From contig NZ_KB892013.1 in assembly GCF_000373645.1 (NCBI RefSeq), positions 474,722-538,721 of the forward strand: a stretch of DNA of 64,000 bases, given 5' to 3'. The translations under genes were made by a program, and so were the position numbers. Below the pieces are notes generated by a model, which saw nothing but the letters and a program-made list of their open reading frames with translations, did not search any database and was not told where the DNA came from. Source of the stretch: Streptomyces sp. ATexAB-D23. GTDB taxonomy: Bacteria; Actinomycetota; Actinomycetes; Streptomycetales; Streptomycetaceae. Positions 51,140 to 60,240 of the stretch are shown here, piece by piece; position 1 is the first letter of the stretch; each line of letters opens with the position of its first letter.

Positions 51140-52831
51140 TCAGCTGCGCCTCAGCCGGCCCCGGACGGCGTTCAGCGCGGCGCTGACCTCGGTGAGTCCC
51201 AGGGGGCGGGCCAGCAGCGCCACGACCAGGGCGAGGACGACGGTCCCCGCGCCCAGCGCGGCGAGGTCCCCGGACCCCGACCCGTCCGTGTCGACGGCGC
51301 GGGCCGCCAGGTACGCCAGCAGCCCGGCGGGCACGCAGGCGGCCGTCAGCCGCGCGTGGGCCCGTACCCCGGGCGAGCGGGTGAGCGAGGGGCGACCGGC
51401 ACCAACCAGGGAGACCCTGCGGTTCAGGACGTACGCGGTGAACGCGAAGCCGGTGAGCAGGGCCACCGAGTACGCGCCCGCCATGCCCGTCACCGCCCAG
51501 CGCGGGGGCAGCAGGAGGTAGGCGACGACGCAGAGCCCGGCGTTCAGGGCGGCGATGACCAGGTTCAGCAGGAAGGGGGTGCGGGTGTCGCTCATCGCGT
51601 AGAAGCCCCGGGAGAGCACGTACTGCCCGGAGAAGGCGATGAGCCCGGGGGCGAACGCGGCCATCATGCCCGCCATCACCGTGATGTCCGCCGGCCCCGT
51701 GCGTCCGTAGCCGAAGACCGACCCCATCACCCAGGGCGCGAGCGCCAGCAGGAGGGCAGCGGCGGGGACGACCACGGCCGCGGAGGTGCGCAGCGCGTAC
51801 GAGAGGTCCCGCCGCACCCCGGCCAGGTCGCCGCCGGCCGCCGCCCGGCTCATCCGGGGCATCAGCGCGGTGACGAGACTGACGGTCACGATGCCCTGCG
51901 GCACCACCCACAGCTGATAGGCGTAGCTGTACGCGGTGTAGCCGGCGCCGCCCACGACATGCTGGTCCACGGCGTGCTGGCCGGTCGCGGTGGAGAGCCG
52001 GGTCACGACCCAGTAGGCGGCCTGGTTGGTCAGGACGAGCATGACGAGCCAGCCGGCGGCGCGCAGCGGACGGGTGAGTCCGCTGCCGCGCCAGTCGAAC
52101 CGCGGCCGCCAGCGGAATTTCGCGGCCCGCAAGGAGGGCACCAGCGCGAGGCTCTGCACGGCGATGCCCGCCGTGGTGCCCCAGCCCAGCCACTGGGCCT
52201 GCGCGGAAGTGAGGGTGCCGTCCGAGCCGGCGGCCGTCCAGAGATAGAGCCCGAACACCGCGATGATCACGACGTTGTTGAGGACGGGCGTCCACATCAT
52301 CGCGCCGAACCGGTCACGGGCGTTGAGCACCTGCCCGAGGAGCGTGAACAGACCGTAGAAGAGGATCTGCGGCAGGCAGTAGCGGGCCAGGGCGATGGTG
52401 AGTTCGGCCTGCTCGCCGTCGTAGGTGGGGGCGTAGACCGAGATGATCAGCGGTGCGCCGATGACGGCGAGCGCGGTGAGGGCGATCAGACCGGCCGTGC
52501 ACAGGGTCAGCAGGCGGTCGGTGTAGGCGGCGCCGCCGTCGCTGTGTTCCTTGGCGGCGCGGACGAGTTCGGGGACGAAGACCGCGTTGAGGGCGCCGCC
52601 GATCAGCAGCATGTAGAGGATGTTGGGCACGGTGTTGGCGACCGTGTAGCCGTCGGCCCGCAGTCCGGTGCCGAGCGCGGCGACGACGACCGCCGAGCGT
52701 ATGAACCCCGTCGCCCGCGAGACGATGGAGCCGGCGGCCATCACGGCGCCGCTGCGCAGCACCGAACCGGAGCCGCGGTTCGCGGACTGTTCGGGGGCGT
52801 CCGCCGCGGGGGCGGCGTCGGCGGCCGTCAC
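51140..52831 (-). CDS. murJ: lipid II flippase MurJ (MviN family)
   Basis: The 563-residue protein has about fourteen membrane helices with the MATE/MOP-fold MurJ sequence, such as GSIVSRATGFIRSAVVVAALGTGLRADGYTVANTVPNILYMLL and LNNVVIIAVFGL. It flips the cell-wall precursor lipid II to the outer face. The N-terminal 30 residues are cytoplasmic and Ala/Pro-rich. GTG 52831 overlaps the upstream FemX stop (GTGA), tying it to peptidoglycan bridge formation. The longer open frame upstream is not family-like. Confidence 0.92.
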   Translation of the reverse strand: MTAADAAPAADAPEQSANRGSGSVLRSGAVMAAGSIVSRATGFIRSAVVVAALGTGLRADGYTVANTVPNILYMLLIGGALNAVFVPELVRAAKEHSDGGAAYTDRLLTLCTAGLIALTALAVIGAPLIISVYAPTYDGEQAELTIALARYCLPQILFYGLFTLLGQVLNARDRFGAMMWTPVLNNVVIIAVFGLYLWTAAGSDGTLTSAQAQWLGWGTTAGIAVQSLALVPSLRAAKFRWRPRFDWRGSGLTRPLRAAGWLVMLVLTNQAAYWVVTRLSTATGQHAVDQHVVGGAGYTAYSYAYQLWVVPQGIVTVSLVTALMPRMSRAAAGGDLAGVRRDLSYALRTSAAVVVPAAALLLALAPWVMGSVFGYGRTGPADITVMAGMMAAFAPGLIAFSGQYVLSRGFYAMSDTRTPFLLNLVIAALNAGLCVVAYLLLPPRWAVTGMAGAYSVALLTGFAFTAYVLNRRVSLVGAGRPSLTRSPGVRAHARLTAACVPAGLLAYLAARAVDTDGSGSGDLAALGAGTVVLALVVALLARPLGLTEVSAALNAVRGRLRRS

Positions 52832-53985
52832 CGGCGTGCCAGGTAGGCCCGGAATGCCCGGTACAGCGTGTTGTTGGCGGCTCCGCCCACCGATGTCTCC
52901 CACTCTCCGAGGGTTTCCACGACGTGTCCGCCGGTGCCGAATTTCCAGCGCAGCAGCCCGAAGGGCCGGTCGTCGGGATCGAGGGTGGAGGATACCCCGC
53001 GCATGTCGTACACCTGTGCGCCCCCATCCCGGGCGTCGCACATCAGCTGCCACTGGAGGGCGTTGCTGGGGCGGACCTCGCGGCGGTGGTCGGCGGAGGC
53101 GCCCGTCTGGTACCAGACCCGCCGGCCGGTGCTGATGACGGTGTGCGCGGCGAGGATCTCGCCTTCGTGGACGGCGAGGCAGAGCCTCATCCGGCCCGGC
53201 TGTTCGGCGTTGAGCACGGCGTACTGGCGCTGGTAGTAGGCGAGGGAGCGACCGAGACGGAAGCCGTCGCGTTCCTCGGTTATCCGCAGCAGCCGGTGGA
53301 ACTCGGGCAGTTCGGCGGCGCTGCCGGTCACGACGCGCACCCCCGCCTTCCCCGCGCGGCGGACATTGCGCCGCCACTCCTGGTTGAGCCCGGCCCACAG
53401 GTCCTCGGTGCCGCGTCCGGCGAGCGGCACCCGGAAGACGTACCGGGGCTGGGCGTCGGCGTCGTCGCCGTCCCCGCCGCAGCGCTGCCAGCCGCGTGCC
53501 CGCAGCCGGTCAGCGACGGCCGCGCCGAGCGGGTCGACCTCGCTGGCCAGGACGTCCGGGACGGTGCGGCCGGGTCCGGTGGCGGCCTTGAGCCGGGGGG
53601 TGTCCCAGCGGCGGTAGGCGGGGGAAGGCCCCATGCGTACGGCGAACGCCCCGGCAGCGCGCAGATGGGCGAGCAGCGGCCGCAGCCACCGGTCGATGCC
53701 GGGGTCGGCCCAGTCCACGACCGGCCCTTCCGGAAGATAGGCGAAGTATTTCCGGGTGCCGGGGAACTGCCGGTAGAGGACGAGCGCGCTGCCGCTCAGT
53801 GCCCCGTCGCCGTCGTGCCAGCCGAGACTCTCCGACGACCATCCCTCTTTCACGCCCGCCCACGACGGGTACTGCAGAAAGCCGGCGTCGGCGTGCGTGG
53901 CCAGGTGCGCACGGTGCTCGTCCGCCGTCAGGCCGTGTACGCGTAGTTCACGGCTGCGGTCCTCGGTCGCGAGCAGCGCTGACAT
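52828..53985 (-). CDS. femX: FemABX-family peptidyltransferase (peptidoglycan interpeptide bridge)
   Basis: The 385-residue GNAT-fold enzyme uses aminoacyl-tRNA to add a residue (glycine in Streptomyces) to lipid II. Conserved features include FLQYPSWAGVKEGW near the N-terminus, YVFRVPL, NVRRAGKAGVRV, the QTGASADHRREVRPSNALQWQLM segment and VYDMRGVSSTLD. The ATG 53985 is the start of family sequence. Upstream of MurJ and overlapping with it, forming a wall-precursor operon. A dedicated copy for sporulation or stress is possible. Confidence 0.9.
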   Translation of the reverse strand: MSALLATEDRSRELRVHGLTADEHRAHLATHADAGFLQYPSWAGVKEGWSSESLGWHDGDGALSGSALVLYRQFPGTRKYFAYLPEGPVVDWADPGIDRWLRPLLAHLRAAGAFAVRMGPSPAYRRWDTPRLKAATGPGRTVPDVLASEVDPLGAAVADRLRARGWQRCGGDGDDADAQPRYVFRVPLAGRGTEDLWAGLNQEWRRNVRRAGKAGVRVVTGSAAELPEFHRLLRITEERDGFRLGRSLAYYQRQYAVLNAEQPGRMRLCLAVHEGEILAAHTVISTGRRVWYQTGASADHRREVRPSNALQWQLMCDARDGGAQVYDMRGVSSTLDPDDRPFGLLRWKFGTGGHVVETLGEWETSVGGAANNTLYRAFRAYLARR

Positions 53986-54210
53986 GTCCGTGGCCTTCCC
54001 TCGTGGGTCCCGCGGTCTGCTCTGCGGGGCTGCACAGGATGCTCACAGCGGTCCGTGACCGGTCCGCGCGCCGCATGTGACCGGACGATGACCGTTGCGC
54101 CGCACTTCTTGTCACACAGGGATTTCCTGCTTTTCCACGGATTTACGGAACTTAGGCTCCGCCGCATGCCTCTCCACCGACGAACGAGCAAAGCCCTGGA
54201 GGTTCCTCCG
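53986..54210. other. divergent intergenic region of FemX and L,D-transpeptidase
   Basis: Two AT-richer stretches (54099-54140) suggest promoters for both sides, but no clear -35/-10 pair was found. An in-frame ATG at 54166 is an alternative, longer start for the rightward gene. Confidence 0.4.
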
Positions 54211-55440
54211 TTGATTCCCGCGATTCCCGCCTCTGTCGCGCCGGCGCGCCCGCCGCGCCCCGCCCGGCTCGCCCTCGCCGCCGGCACCGCGGTGCTCGGC
54301 ATCGCTCTCACGGCCTGCTCCGGAAGCGTCGCCGCATCGGGCCGGGCCGACGCCGGCCGGGGCGGGGACTCCGGTCCTTCGAAGGCCGCGCGGACCAGCA
54401 TCTCGGTGAGCCCGCACGGCCCCGCGGCCGCCGCGGGCAAGCCGGTGACCGTGACCCTGGCCGCCGGGAAGCTGCGCGAGGTCACCGTCTCGGCCACGGA
54501 GGGCAAGGCGCTCACCGGCCGGATATCCGCCGACGGCCGGACCTGGACCTCGGACCGGGTGGCGGCGCCCGGCACCGCGTACCGCGTCGAGGCGCGGGAC
54601 ACCGGAGGCGGCAGCGACACGGCCTCGTTCACGACCGCCGCGGCGGCGAAGGTGAACAAGCTGACGCTGGCGCCCGGCAAGAACACCACGGTCGGCATCG
54701 CCCAGCCGCTGTCGATCGTGTTCGACAACCCGGTGAAGGACAGGGCGGCCGTCGAGAAGGCGCTCAAGGTGTCCACCTCGAACAACACCGAGGGCTCCTG
54801 GGGGTGGCTGCGCGACTACTCGGGCCGCGACCGCGTCGACTGGCGCCCCAAGGAGTACTGGAAGTCCGGTACGCGCATCACGCTCGACGCCGAGCTGAAC
54901 GGCGTCGATTCGGGCCCCTCGGGCGGCTTCTTCGTACGGGACTACGCCACGACGTTCACGGTGGGCGCGAGCCAGGTGGTGAAGGTGGACCTGGACCGCC
55001 ACCGGCTGGCGCTGCGGCGGGACGGCCGGACGGTCATGGACGTGCCGATGTCGGCGGGCACGCCGGGCGGCGACAAGGCGTCGTGGCGGGGCACGGCCGT
55101 GCTGATGGCGAAGGAGGGCACGATCAACATGCGCTCCGAGACGGTGGGGCTGGGCCACACCTACGACAAGATGGTCGACTACTCGATGCGGCTGACCTGG
55201 TCGGGCATGTATGCCCACGCCGCCCCCTGGAACGCCGCGTACTTCGGGCGGGCCAACCACAGCTCGGGGTGTGTCGGCATGAGCGACGCGGACGCGGCGT
55301 CCCTCTACCGGCAGGCCCACGTCGGTGACCCGTTCGAGATCACCGGCGCGGACGCCAAGGGCACGGTCGCGGAGGGCAACGGCTACGGGGCATGGAATGT
55401 CTCCTGGTCCGACTGGCAGGCGAAGAGCGCACTCGCCTGA
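54211..55440 (+). CDS. lipoprotein L,D-transpeptidase with Ig-like domain
   Basis: The 409-residue protein (TTG start 54211 with GGAGG 8 nt upstream) has a lipobox VLGIALTAC (Cys about 38). Ig-like wall-anchored repeats (about 60-235) precede a YkuD catalytic domain. Its active-site sequence is HSSGCVGMSDADAASLYR (H and C in HxxGC). The enzyme makes 3-3 cross-links in peptidoglycan and contributes to beta-lactam tolerance. Lipid anchor and Ig-like spacer place the catalytic domain in the wall. An ATG at 54166 in frame is also possible. Confidence 0.9.
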   Translation: MIPAIPASVAPARPPRPARLALAAGTAVLGIALTACSGSVAASGRADAGRGGDSGPSKAARTSISVSPHGPAAAAGKPVTVTLAAGKLREVTVSATEGKALTGRISADGRTWTSDRVAAPGTAYRVEARDTGGGSDTASFTTAAAAKVNKLTLAPGKNTTVGIAQPLSIVFDNPVKDRAAVEKALKVSTSNNTEGSWGWLRDYSGRDRVDWRPKEYWKSGTRITLDAELNGVDSGPSGGFFVRDYATTFTVGASQVVKVDLDRHRLALRRDGRTVMDVPMSAGTPGGDKASWRGTAVLMAKEGTINMRSETVGLGHTYDKMVDYSMRLTWSGMYAHAAPWNAAYFGRANHSSGCVGMSDADAASLYRQAHVGDPFEITGADAKGTVAEGNGYGAWNVSWSDWQAKSALA

Positions 55441-55491
55441 CGGCCCGGCCGGCTCGCAGCTGACCTTCTTCCCGCGGCGCGAGAAGTGATC

Positions 55492-55507
55492 ACCGGCTGC
55501 TGCCGGT
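55492..55507. terminator. small hairpin between convergent genes
   Basis: ACCGGC-TGCT-GCCGGT is a perfect 6-bp stem in the 85-bp gap between two convergent genes. It could serve both, but it is short. Confidence 0.4.
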
Positions 55508-55525
55508 CGGGCACCGCTCCCGTGA

Positions 55526-56398
55526 CTACCGCGCTCCCGGCATCAGCGTTCCCGGCTGGGCCTGGCCGACGCCCACCGCCTCCGTCTTCGGATTGCGCCG
55601 TTGCCGCCGGGCCACCCACGTGGCGAACCAGGAGAGCAGCATGCACATCCCGATGTAGATCGGTGAGATCACCATCACCACCGGGATGAAAGGCAGATCG
55701 TAGTCCAGGTTGGAGGCGATGAGCTTGCCCGCGTGGAGGAACTCCTCGTAGGTGATCAGGTAGCCGAGCGAGGTGTCCTTCAGAGCCACCACCAGCTGGC
55801 TGATGATGGTGGGCAGCATCGCGCGGACCGCCTGCGGCGCCAGTACGTAGGTGGTGACGTGCGTCTTGCGCATGCCGAGCGCGTACGCCGCCTCGCCCTG
55901 GCCCCGCTCCACCGAGTTGATGCCGGTACGGAACACCTCGGCGAGCACCGAGCCGTTGTACAGGGTGAGCCCGGCGACCAGCGCGGGCAGCGGCTGCACC
56001 TTCAGCGCCACGAAGATGAAGAAGATCATCACCAGGACGGGCATGGCGCGGAAGAACTCCACGAGGACCGTCGAGACCCAGCGCACCGGGCGGTGTTCGG
56101 ACAGGCGCCCCACCGCGAGGACGGCCCCGAGCGCCAGCGAGAGGACTGCGGCGTACGCGAACGCCTTGAGGGTGTTGCCGAGTCCGCGCAGCAGGAGTTC
56201 CTGGATGCCCTTGTACTCGAAGGGCGACCACTTGGCGCTGGTGAACTGGTCGGTGTCGAACAGCAGATAGATGACCCAGCCGACCAGGGCGAGGAGCAGG
56301 ACGGTCGACACGATCCCGTAGACGCGGTGCCGTTTACGGGTGTGCGGTCCCGGGATGTCGTAGAGGACGGTCGCGGAGGGGGTGGAGTGGGCGGTCAT
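55526..56398 (-). CDS. gluD: glutamate-type amino acid ABC transporter permease (GluD-like)
   Basis: The 290-residue permease has five to six helices and the family EAA loop (GEAAYALGMRKTHVTTYVLAPQAVR), typical of the His/Glu/Gln/Arg permease family. Last gene of the gluABCD-like operon, with a 4-bp overlap with the previous permease. Extended C-terminus with the KTEAVGVGQAQPG tail seen in actinomycete GluD. Confidence 0.9.
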   Translation of the reverse strand: MTAHSTPSATVLYDIPGPHTRKRHRVYGIVSTVLLLALVGWVIYLLFDTDQFTSAKWSPFEYKGIQELLLRGLGNTLKAFAYAAVLSLALGAVLAVGRLSEHRPVRWVSTVLVEFFRAMPVLVMIFFIFVALKVQPLPALVAGLTLYNGSVLAEVFRTGINSVERGQGEAAYALGMRKTHVTTYVLAPQAVRAMLPTIISQLVVALKDTSLGYLITYEEFLHAGKLIASNLDYDLPFIPVVMVISPIYIGMCMLLSWFATWVARRQRRNPKTEAVGVGQAQPGTLMPGAR

Positions 56399-57039
56399 CG
56401 GGCAACTCCCCAGCGCTTTTCCATGACGTGGAAGAGCGCGCTGATGGTGAGGGTGATGATGAGGTATCCCACGGCGATCCAGACGAAGGTCCAGATGATG
56501 CTGTAGCCCAGCTCGTTGAGGGTCTTGTAGGTGCCGAGCAGTTCGGTGACGCTGAACGCCCCGGCGATCGCCGAGTTCTTCGCGAGCGCGATGAGCGTGG
56601 AGCCGACCGGCGGGATCACCGAGCGGAACGCCTGCGGCAGGACGACGTTGCCGAGGGTCTGGCCGAAGGTCATCCCGAGGCTGCGGGCCGCCTCGCCCTG
56701 CCCGGTGGGCACGGTGTTGATGCCGGAGCGCAGCACCTCGCAGATGAACGCCGAGGTGTAGCAGCCGAGCGCCAGGACCGCGAACACGTTGAACGGCAGC
56801 ACCAGGCCGAAGCGGGGCAGGCCGAGGAGCACGGCGAAGAAGAGCAGGGTGAGCGGGGTGTTGCGCAGGACCGTCACCCAGACCGTGCCGATCACCCGCA
56901 GCGAGCCGACGGGAGCCACCCGGAAGGAGGCCATGACGAAGCCGAGGACCATCGCCAGGACCGAGGCGTAGACGGTGAGTTCGACGGTTCCGAGGAAGCC
57001 CTTGCCGTAGAGCGAGAAGTTGTCGGTGAGTACGTCCAT
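56395..57039 (-). CDS. gluC: glutamate-type amino acid ABC transporter permease (GluC-like)
   Basis: The 214-residue permease has five helices and the EAA loop QGEAARSLGMTFGQTLGNVVLPQAFR. The partner of the GluD-like permease. Starts at 57039 and lies 16 bp after the binding-protein gene. Confidence 0.9.
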   Translation of the reverse strand: MDVLTDNFSLYGKGFLGTVELTVYASVLAMVLGFVMASFRVAPVGSLRVIGTVWVTVLRNTPLTLLFFAVLLGLPRFGLVLPFNVFAVLALGCYTSAFICEVLRSGINTVPTGQGEAARSLGMTFGQTLGNVVLPQAFRSVIPPVGSTLIALAKNSAIAGAFSVTELLGTYKTLNELGYSIIWTFVWIAVGYLIITLTISALFHVMEKRWGVAR

Positions 57040-57055
57040 GGAATCGGCCGTCCTC

Positions 57056-57967
57056 TCAGTTCGCCGGGTAGCGGTCGATGGGCGGCGGCTTGGGCGCGGG
57101 GGCGCCGGACAGGCCGAGCGTCGCCTCGAACGCCTTCTTCCAGTTGCCGTTCTTCTCGTTGGCCTCCAGCGCGTCGTCCAGCGCGAGGCGCAGCGCGTTG
57201 TCGCTGCGCGGGACCCCGATGCCGTACGGCTCCTCGGAGAACGGCTTGCCCACGACCTTCATCTCATCGGGCGCCTTGGCGGCGAAGCCCAGCAGGATCG
57301 CGTCGTCGGTGGTGACCGCGTCGACCTGGAACGTCAGCAGGTTGTCGACACAGATCGAGTACGTGTCGTAGGCGACCAGCTTCGCCTTCGGGTAGTCGGC
57401 GGCGATCCGCTGGTACGGGGTCGAACCCGCCGCCGAGCAGACCGTCTTGCCGGCCAGGTCCTGGGGGCCGTGGATGTCGTCCTCGTCGGTGCGCACCAGC
57501 AGCCCCTGACCCGCCATGTAGTACGGGCCGGCGAAGCCGACGAGCTTCTTGCGCATGTCGTTGATGGTGTAGGTGCCGACGTAGTAGTCGATCTGCCCGT
57601 TCTGGAGCGCGGTCTCACGGTTGGCGGAGGCGATCGTCCTGAACCGGATCGTCTTCGGGTCGAAGCCGAGGGACGCCGCCATCATCCGGGCGATCTCGAT
57701 GTCGAAGCCGGAGTAGACGCCGGTCGCGGGGTCCTTCTCACCCAGATAGGGCTGGTCCTCCTTGGCCCCCACCCGCAGATAGCCGCGCTTCTTCGCCTGC
57801 GTCCAGGTCCTGGAGTCCGGCAGCCGGAAGCCGGTGTCGACCTTGTAGACGGGCAGTTCCCCGGCCTTGGGTCCCTTGACCGGCGGGCTGCCGTCCTTGC
57901 CGCAGCCGGCGGCGAGGACGGCGAGCAGCAGGCCGGCGCAGGCGGCCAGCACTTTCCTCGTACGCAA
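57056..57967 (-). CDS. gluB: glutamate-type amino acid ABC transporter binding lipoprotein (GluB-like)
   Basis: The 303-residue lipoprotein has lipobox VLAAGC (Cys22) and a family-3 solute-binding domain. Features include GVYSGFDIEIARMMAASLGF, a typical GFDIE substrate loop, and SAAGSTPYQ. It captures glutamate or related amino acids outside the membrane. Extra cysteines (Cys in KTVCSAAGS and SICVDNLL) could form a disulfide. Preceded by the ATPase gene with a 13-bp gap. Confidence 0.9.
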   Translation of the reverse strand: MRTRKVLAACAGLLLAVLAAGCGKDGSPPVKGPKAGELPVYKVDTGFRLPDSRTWTQAKKRGYLRVGAKEDQPYLGEKDPATGVYSGFDIEIARMMAASLGFDPKTIRFRTIASANRETALQNGQIDYYVGTYTINDMRKKLVGFAGPYYMAGQGLLVRTDEDDIHGPQDLAGKTVCSAAGSTPYQRIAADYPKAKLVAYDTYSICVDNLLTFQVDAVTTDDAILLGFAAKAPDEMKVVGKPFSEEPYGIGVPRSDNALRLALDDALEANEKNGNWKKAFEATLGLSGAPAPKPPPIDRYPAN

Positions 57968-57980
57968 CTCGGGCCTCCCG

Positions 57981-58724
57981 TCAGTGCTTGAGGATCTTGG
58001 ACAGGAAGTCCTTGGCCCGGTCGCTCTCCGGGGCGGTGAAGAATTCCTCCGGGGTGCGGTCCTCGACGATGCAGCCGTCGGACATGAACACGACGCGGTT
58101 GGCGGCAGAGCGGGCGAAACCCATCTCGTGGGTGACGACGACCATCGTCATGCCCTCGCGGGCGAGTTGCCGCATCACTTCCAGGACCTCGTTGATCATC
58201 TCCGGGTCGAGGGCCGAGGTCGGCTCGTCGAACAGGAGGGCCTTCGGATCCATGGCGAGGGCACGGGCGATGGCCACGCGCTGCTGCTGTCCGCCGGAGA
58301 GCTGGGCGGGGAACTTGTCGGCGTGCTCGGCGAGTCCCACCCGCTCCAGCAGTTCCCGGGACCGCTGGTCGGCCTCGTCCTTCTTCCGCTTGCGGACCTT
58401 GACCTGGGCCAGGGAGACGTTGGCGAGCACGCTCTTGTGCGCGAAGAGGTTGAACGACTGGAAGACCATGCCGACTTCGGCCCTCAGCCGGGCCAGACCT
58501 CGGCCCTCCTCGGGGAGGGGTTCGCCGTCGATGGTGATGTGGCCCGACTCGATCGTCTCCAGCCGGTTGATCGTCCGGCAGAGCGTCGATTTCCCGGAGC
58601 CGGACGGGCCGATGACCACCACCACCTCCCCGCGGCCGACGGTGAGATTGATGTCCTGCAGTACGTGCAACTTCCCGTAGAACTTATTGACGTCTCGCAG
58701 TTCGATCAACGGATCGACGGCCAT
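57981..58724 (-). CDS. gluA: glutamate-type amino acid ABC transporter ATPase (GluA-like)
   Basis: The 247-residue ABC ATPase has Walker [10 protein letters not shown] (39-47), the Q-loop [11 protein letters not shown], signature LSGGQQQR, Walker [13 protein letters not shown] and the His switch VVTHEMGF. These are typical of polar amino acid importers. The first gene of a four-gene operon; the order A-B-C-D is that of gluABCD of Corynebacterium and Streptomyces. A palindrome 79 bp upstream may be its operator. Confidence 0.92.
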   Translation of the reverse strand: MAVDPLIELRDVNKFYGKLHVLQDINLTVGRGEVVVVIGPSGSGKSTLCRTINRLETIESGHITIDGEPLPEEGRGLARLRAEVGMVFQSFNLFAHKSVLANVSLAQVKVRKRKKDEADQRSRELLERVGLAEHADKFPAQLSGGQQQRVAIARALAMDPKALLFDEPTSALDPEMINEVLEVMRQLAREGMTMVVVTHEMGFARSAANRVVFMSDGCIVEDRTPEEFFTAPESDRAKDFLSKILKH

Positions 58725-58802
58725 ACGCTGCCCTACCCCCTTGTCGCTCGGTCGAGGTCAGCGCAAACTAACCAGCCCGGCAAGGGGGTTCCGGCCCGAC
58801 AC

Positions 58803-58815
58803 GCACCAATGGTGC
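58803..58815. promoter_or_regulatory. palindrome upstream of the gluABCD-like operon
   Basis: GCACCA-A-TGGTGC is a perfect 6-bp inverted repeat with a single central base, lying in an AT-richer stretch 79 bp upstream of the ATPase gene. It is a candidate operator. The regulator is unknown. Confidence 0.45.
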
Positions 58816-58858
58816 ATAAGGCGTTTTATCTCTTCGCGCGTCCCGCCGGGCGGCCGGG

Positions 58859-59299
58859 TCAGCCCTCGGCGGACTCCGCGTACACCTGGGACAGCTCGGG
58901 GCTGCCGGACATCGCCCAGTCCAGACCGGCCTCGACCACGTCGATCTCACGCCCCGAGGCGAGCCGTACGACGGGCTGACCGCTCGGCCAGATGTGCCAG
59001 AGGGCCCCGGGGACATTGCGCACCAGGACCGTACCGAGGTAGAGGCCCGCGTCGTTGCCCAGCCAGGGCAGCTCCTCCGGGTCGTCGCGCCAGCGCGGCG
59101 GCAGCTGGTCGAGCGCGGCCAACGAGGCCGGACTGTCGTCCAGTTCGATGCCGCGCTCCCCCACTCTGACGCGGAGCAGCTCGCACTCGGCGAGCAGCGC
59201 GGCCACACCTTCCGGATCGGCGTCGACGGCCGCCGCGAGCCCCGCCTCCCGCGCCCCCTCGTGACGCTTACGCCAGTTGTCCAAGAAAGGGATGTTCAT
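58859..59299 (-). CDS. hypothetical protein
   Basis: The 146-residue protein starts MNIPFLDNWRKRHEGAREAGLAAAVDADPEG. It has two Leu-rich helices and a Trp-rich centre (RWRDDPEELPWLGNDAGLYLG and GALWHIWPSG). It lacks signal or membrane segments. No motif I recognise; probably a soluble actinobacterial protein of unknown function. The gene is conserved-looking in codon use and precedes exonuclease III in the minus strand by 113 bp counted along the genome, without evidence for an operon. Confidence 0.65.
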   Translation of the reverse strand: MNIPFLDNWRKRHEGAREAGLAAAVDADPEGVAALLAECELLRVRVGERGIELDDSPASLAALDQLPPRWRDDPEELPWLGNDAGLYLGTVLVRNVPGALWHIWPSGQPVVRLASGREIDVVEAGLDWAMSGSPELSQVYAESAEG

Positions 59300-59412
59300 A
59301 CCGCTCAGGGTCGCATCCCGGTCGGCTTCGGCACCACAGGGCGCGCGGCCTGTCGTTCGAGTGCTGAACACCACACGGTCACCGCGCGTTCCCCCGGGGC
59401 GGGAGGCGGCGC

Positions 59413-60192
59413 TCAGAGGTCGAGGTCGACGACCACCGGGGCGTGGTCGGACGCGCCCTTGCCCTTGCGCTCCTCGCGGTCCACGTAGCTGTCCCGCACC
59501 GCGGCGGTGAAAGGGGCGTTTCCGTAGACGAGGTCGATGCGCATGCCCCTGTTCTTCGGGAAGCGCAGCTCGCGGTAGTCCCAGAAGGTGTAGGGGCGGT
59601 CGTACTTCAGGGGGCGGGGCATCACGTCCGACAGCCCCTCCTCGCGCAGCGCGGCCAGCGCATCCCGCTCGGCGGGGGTGACATGCGTGGCCCCCTCGAA
59701 CAGGGCCGGGTCCCAGACGTCCTCGTCGGTCGGGGCCACATTGAAGTCACCGAGCACGGCGAACGGACTCGGGCCCGCGGCGTCGGCGGCCACCGCCTTG
59801 CGCAGCGCCTCCAGCCAGCGCAGCTTGTACGCGTAGTGCTCGTGGGCGACCTCGCGGCCGTTGGGCACGTACACCGACCAGAGCCGCACCGGGCCGCACG
59901 TCGCGCTGATCGCGCGGGGCTCCTGCGCGGTCTCGTAGGCGGGTCCTTCGGGCAGGCCCGTCACGATGTCGGACAGGCCGGCGCGGGAGATCAGCGCGAC
60001 CCCGTTCCACCGGCCCGTCGCGTGGACCGCGGACTCGTACCCGGCCTCGCGGAGCGCGTCCGAGGGGAACTGCTCGGCCGTGCACTTGGTCTCCTGGAGG
60101 CACAGCACGTCCGTGCCGCTGCTCTCCAGCCAGGCCAGCAGCCTCGGCAGACGGGCGGTGATCGAGTTGACGTTCCAGGTGGCGATGCGCAT
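59413..60192 (-). CDS. xth: exodeoxyribonuclease III (AP endonuclease)
   Basis: The 259-residue Mg2+-dependent endonuclease/exonuclease/phosphatase-fold repair enzyme has MRIATWNVNSITARL at the N-terminus, the catalytic Glu in CLQETKC, FAVLGDFNVAPTDED, and the C-terminal catalytic His in ASDHAPVVVDLDL. It cuts at abasic sites and trims 3' ends. The ATG 60192 begins the universal motif. TAGGTT on the minus strand only 8 nt upstream of it suggests a leaderless message. Confidence 0.93.
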   Translation of the reverse strand: MRIATWNVNSITARLPRLLAWLESSGTDVLCLQETKCTAEQFPSDALREAGYESAVHATGRWNGVALISRAGLSDIVTGLPEGPAYETAQEPRAISATCGPVRLWSVYVPNGREVAHEHYAYKLRWLEALRKAVAADAAGPSPFAVLGDFNVAPTDEDVWDPALFEGATHVTPAERDALAALREEGLSDVMPRPLKYDRPYTFWDYRELRFPKNRGMRIDLVYGNAPFTAAVRDSYVDREERKGKGASDHAPVVVDLDL

Positions 60193-60240
60193 GTACGTAA
60201 ACCTAGCGCCTGCCACTGACAGCCGCCGGGGCGGCGGCTG

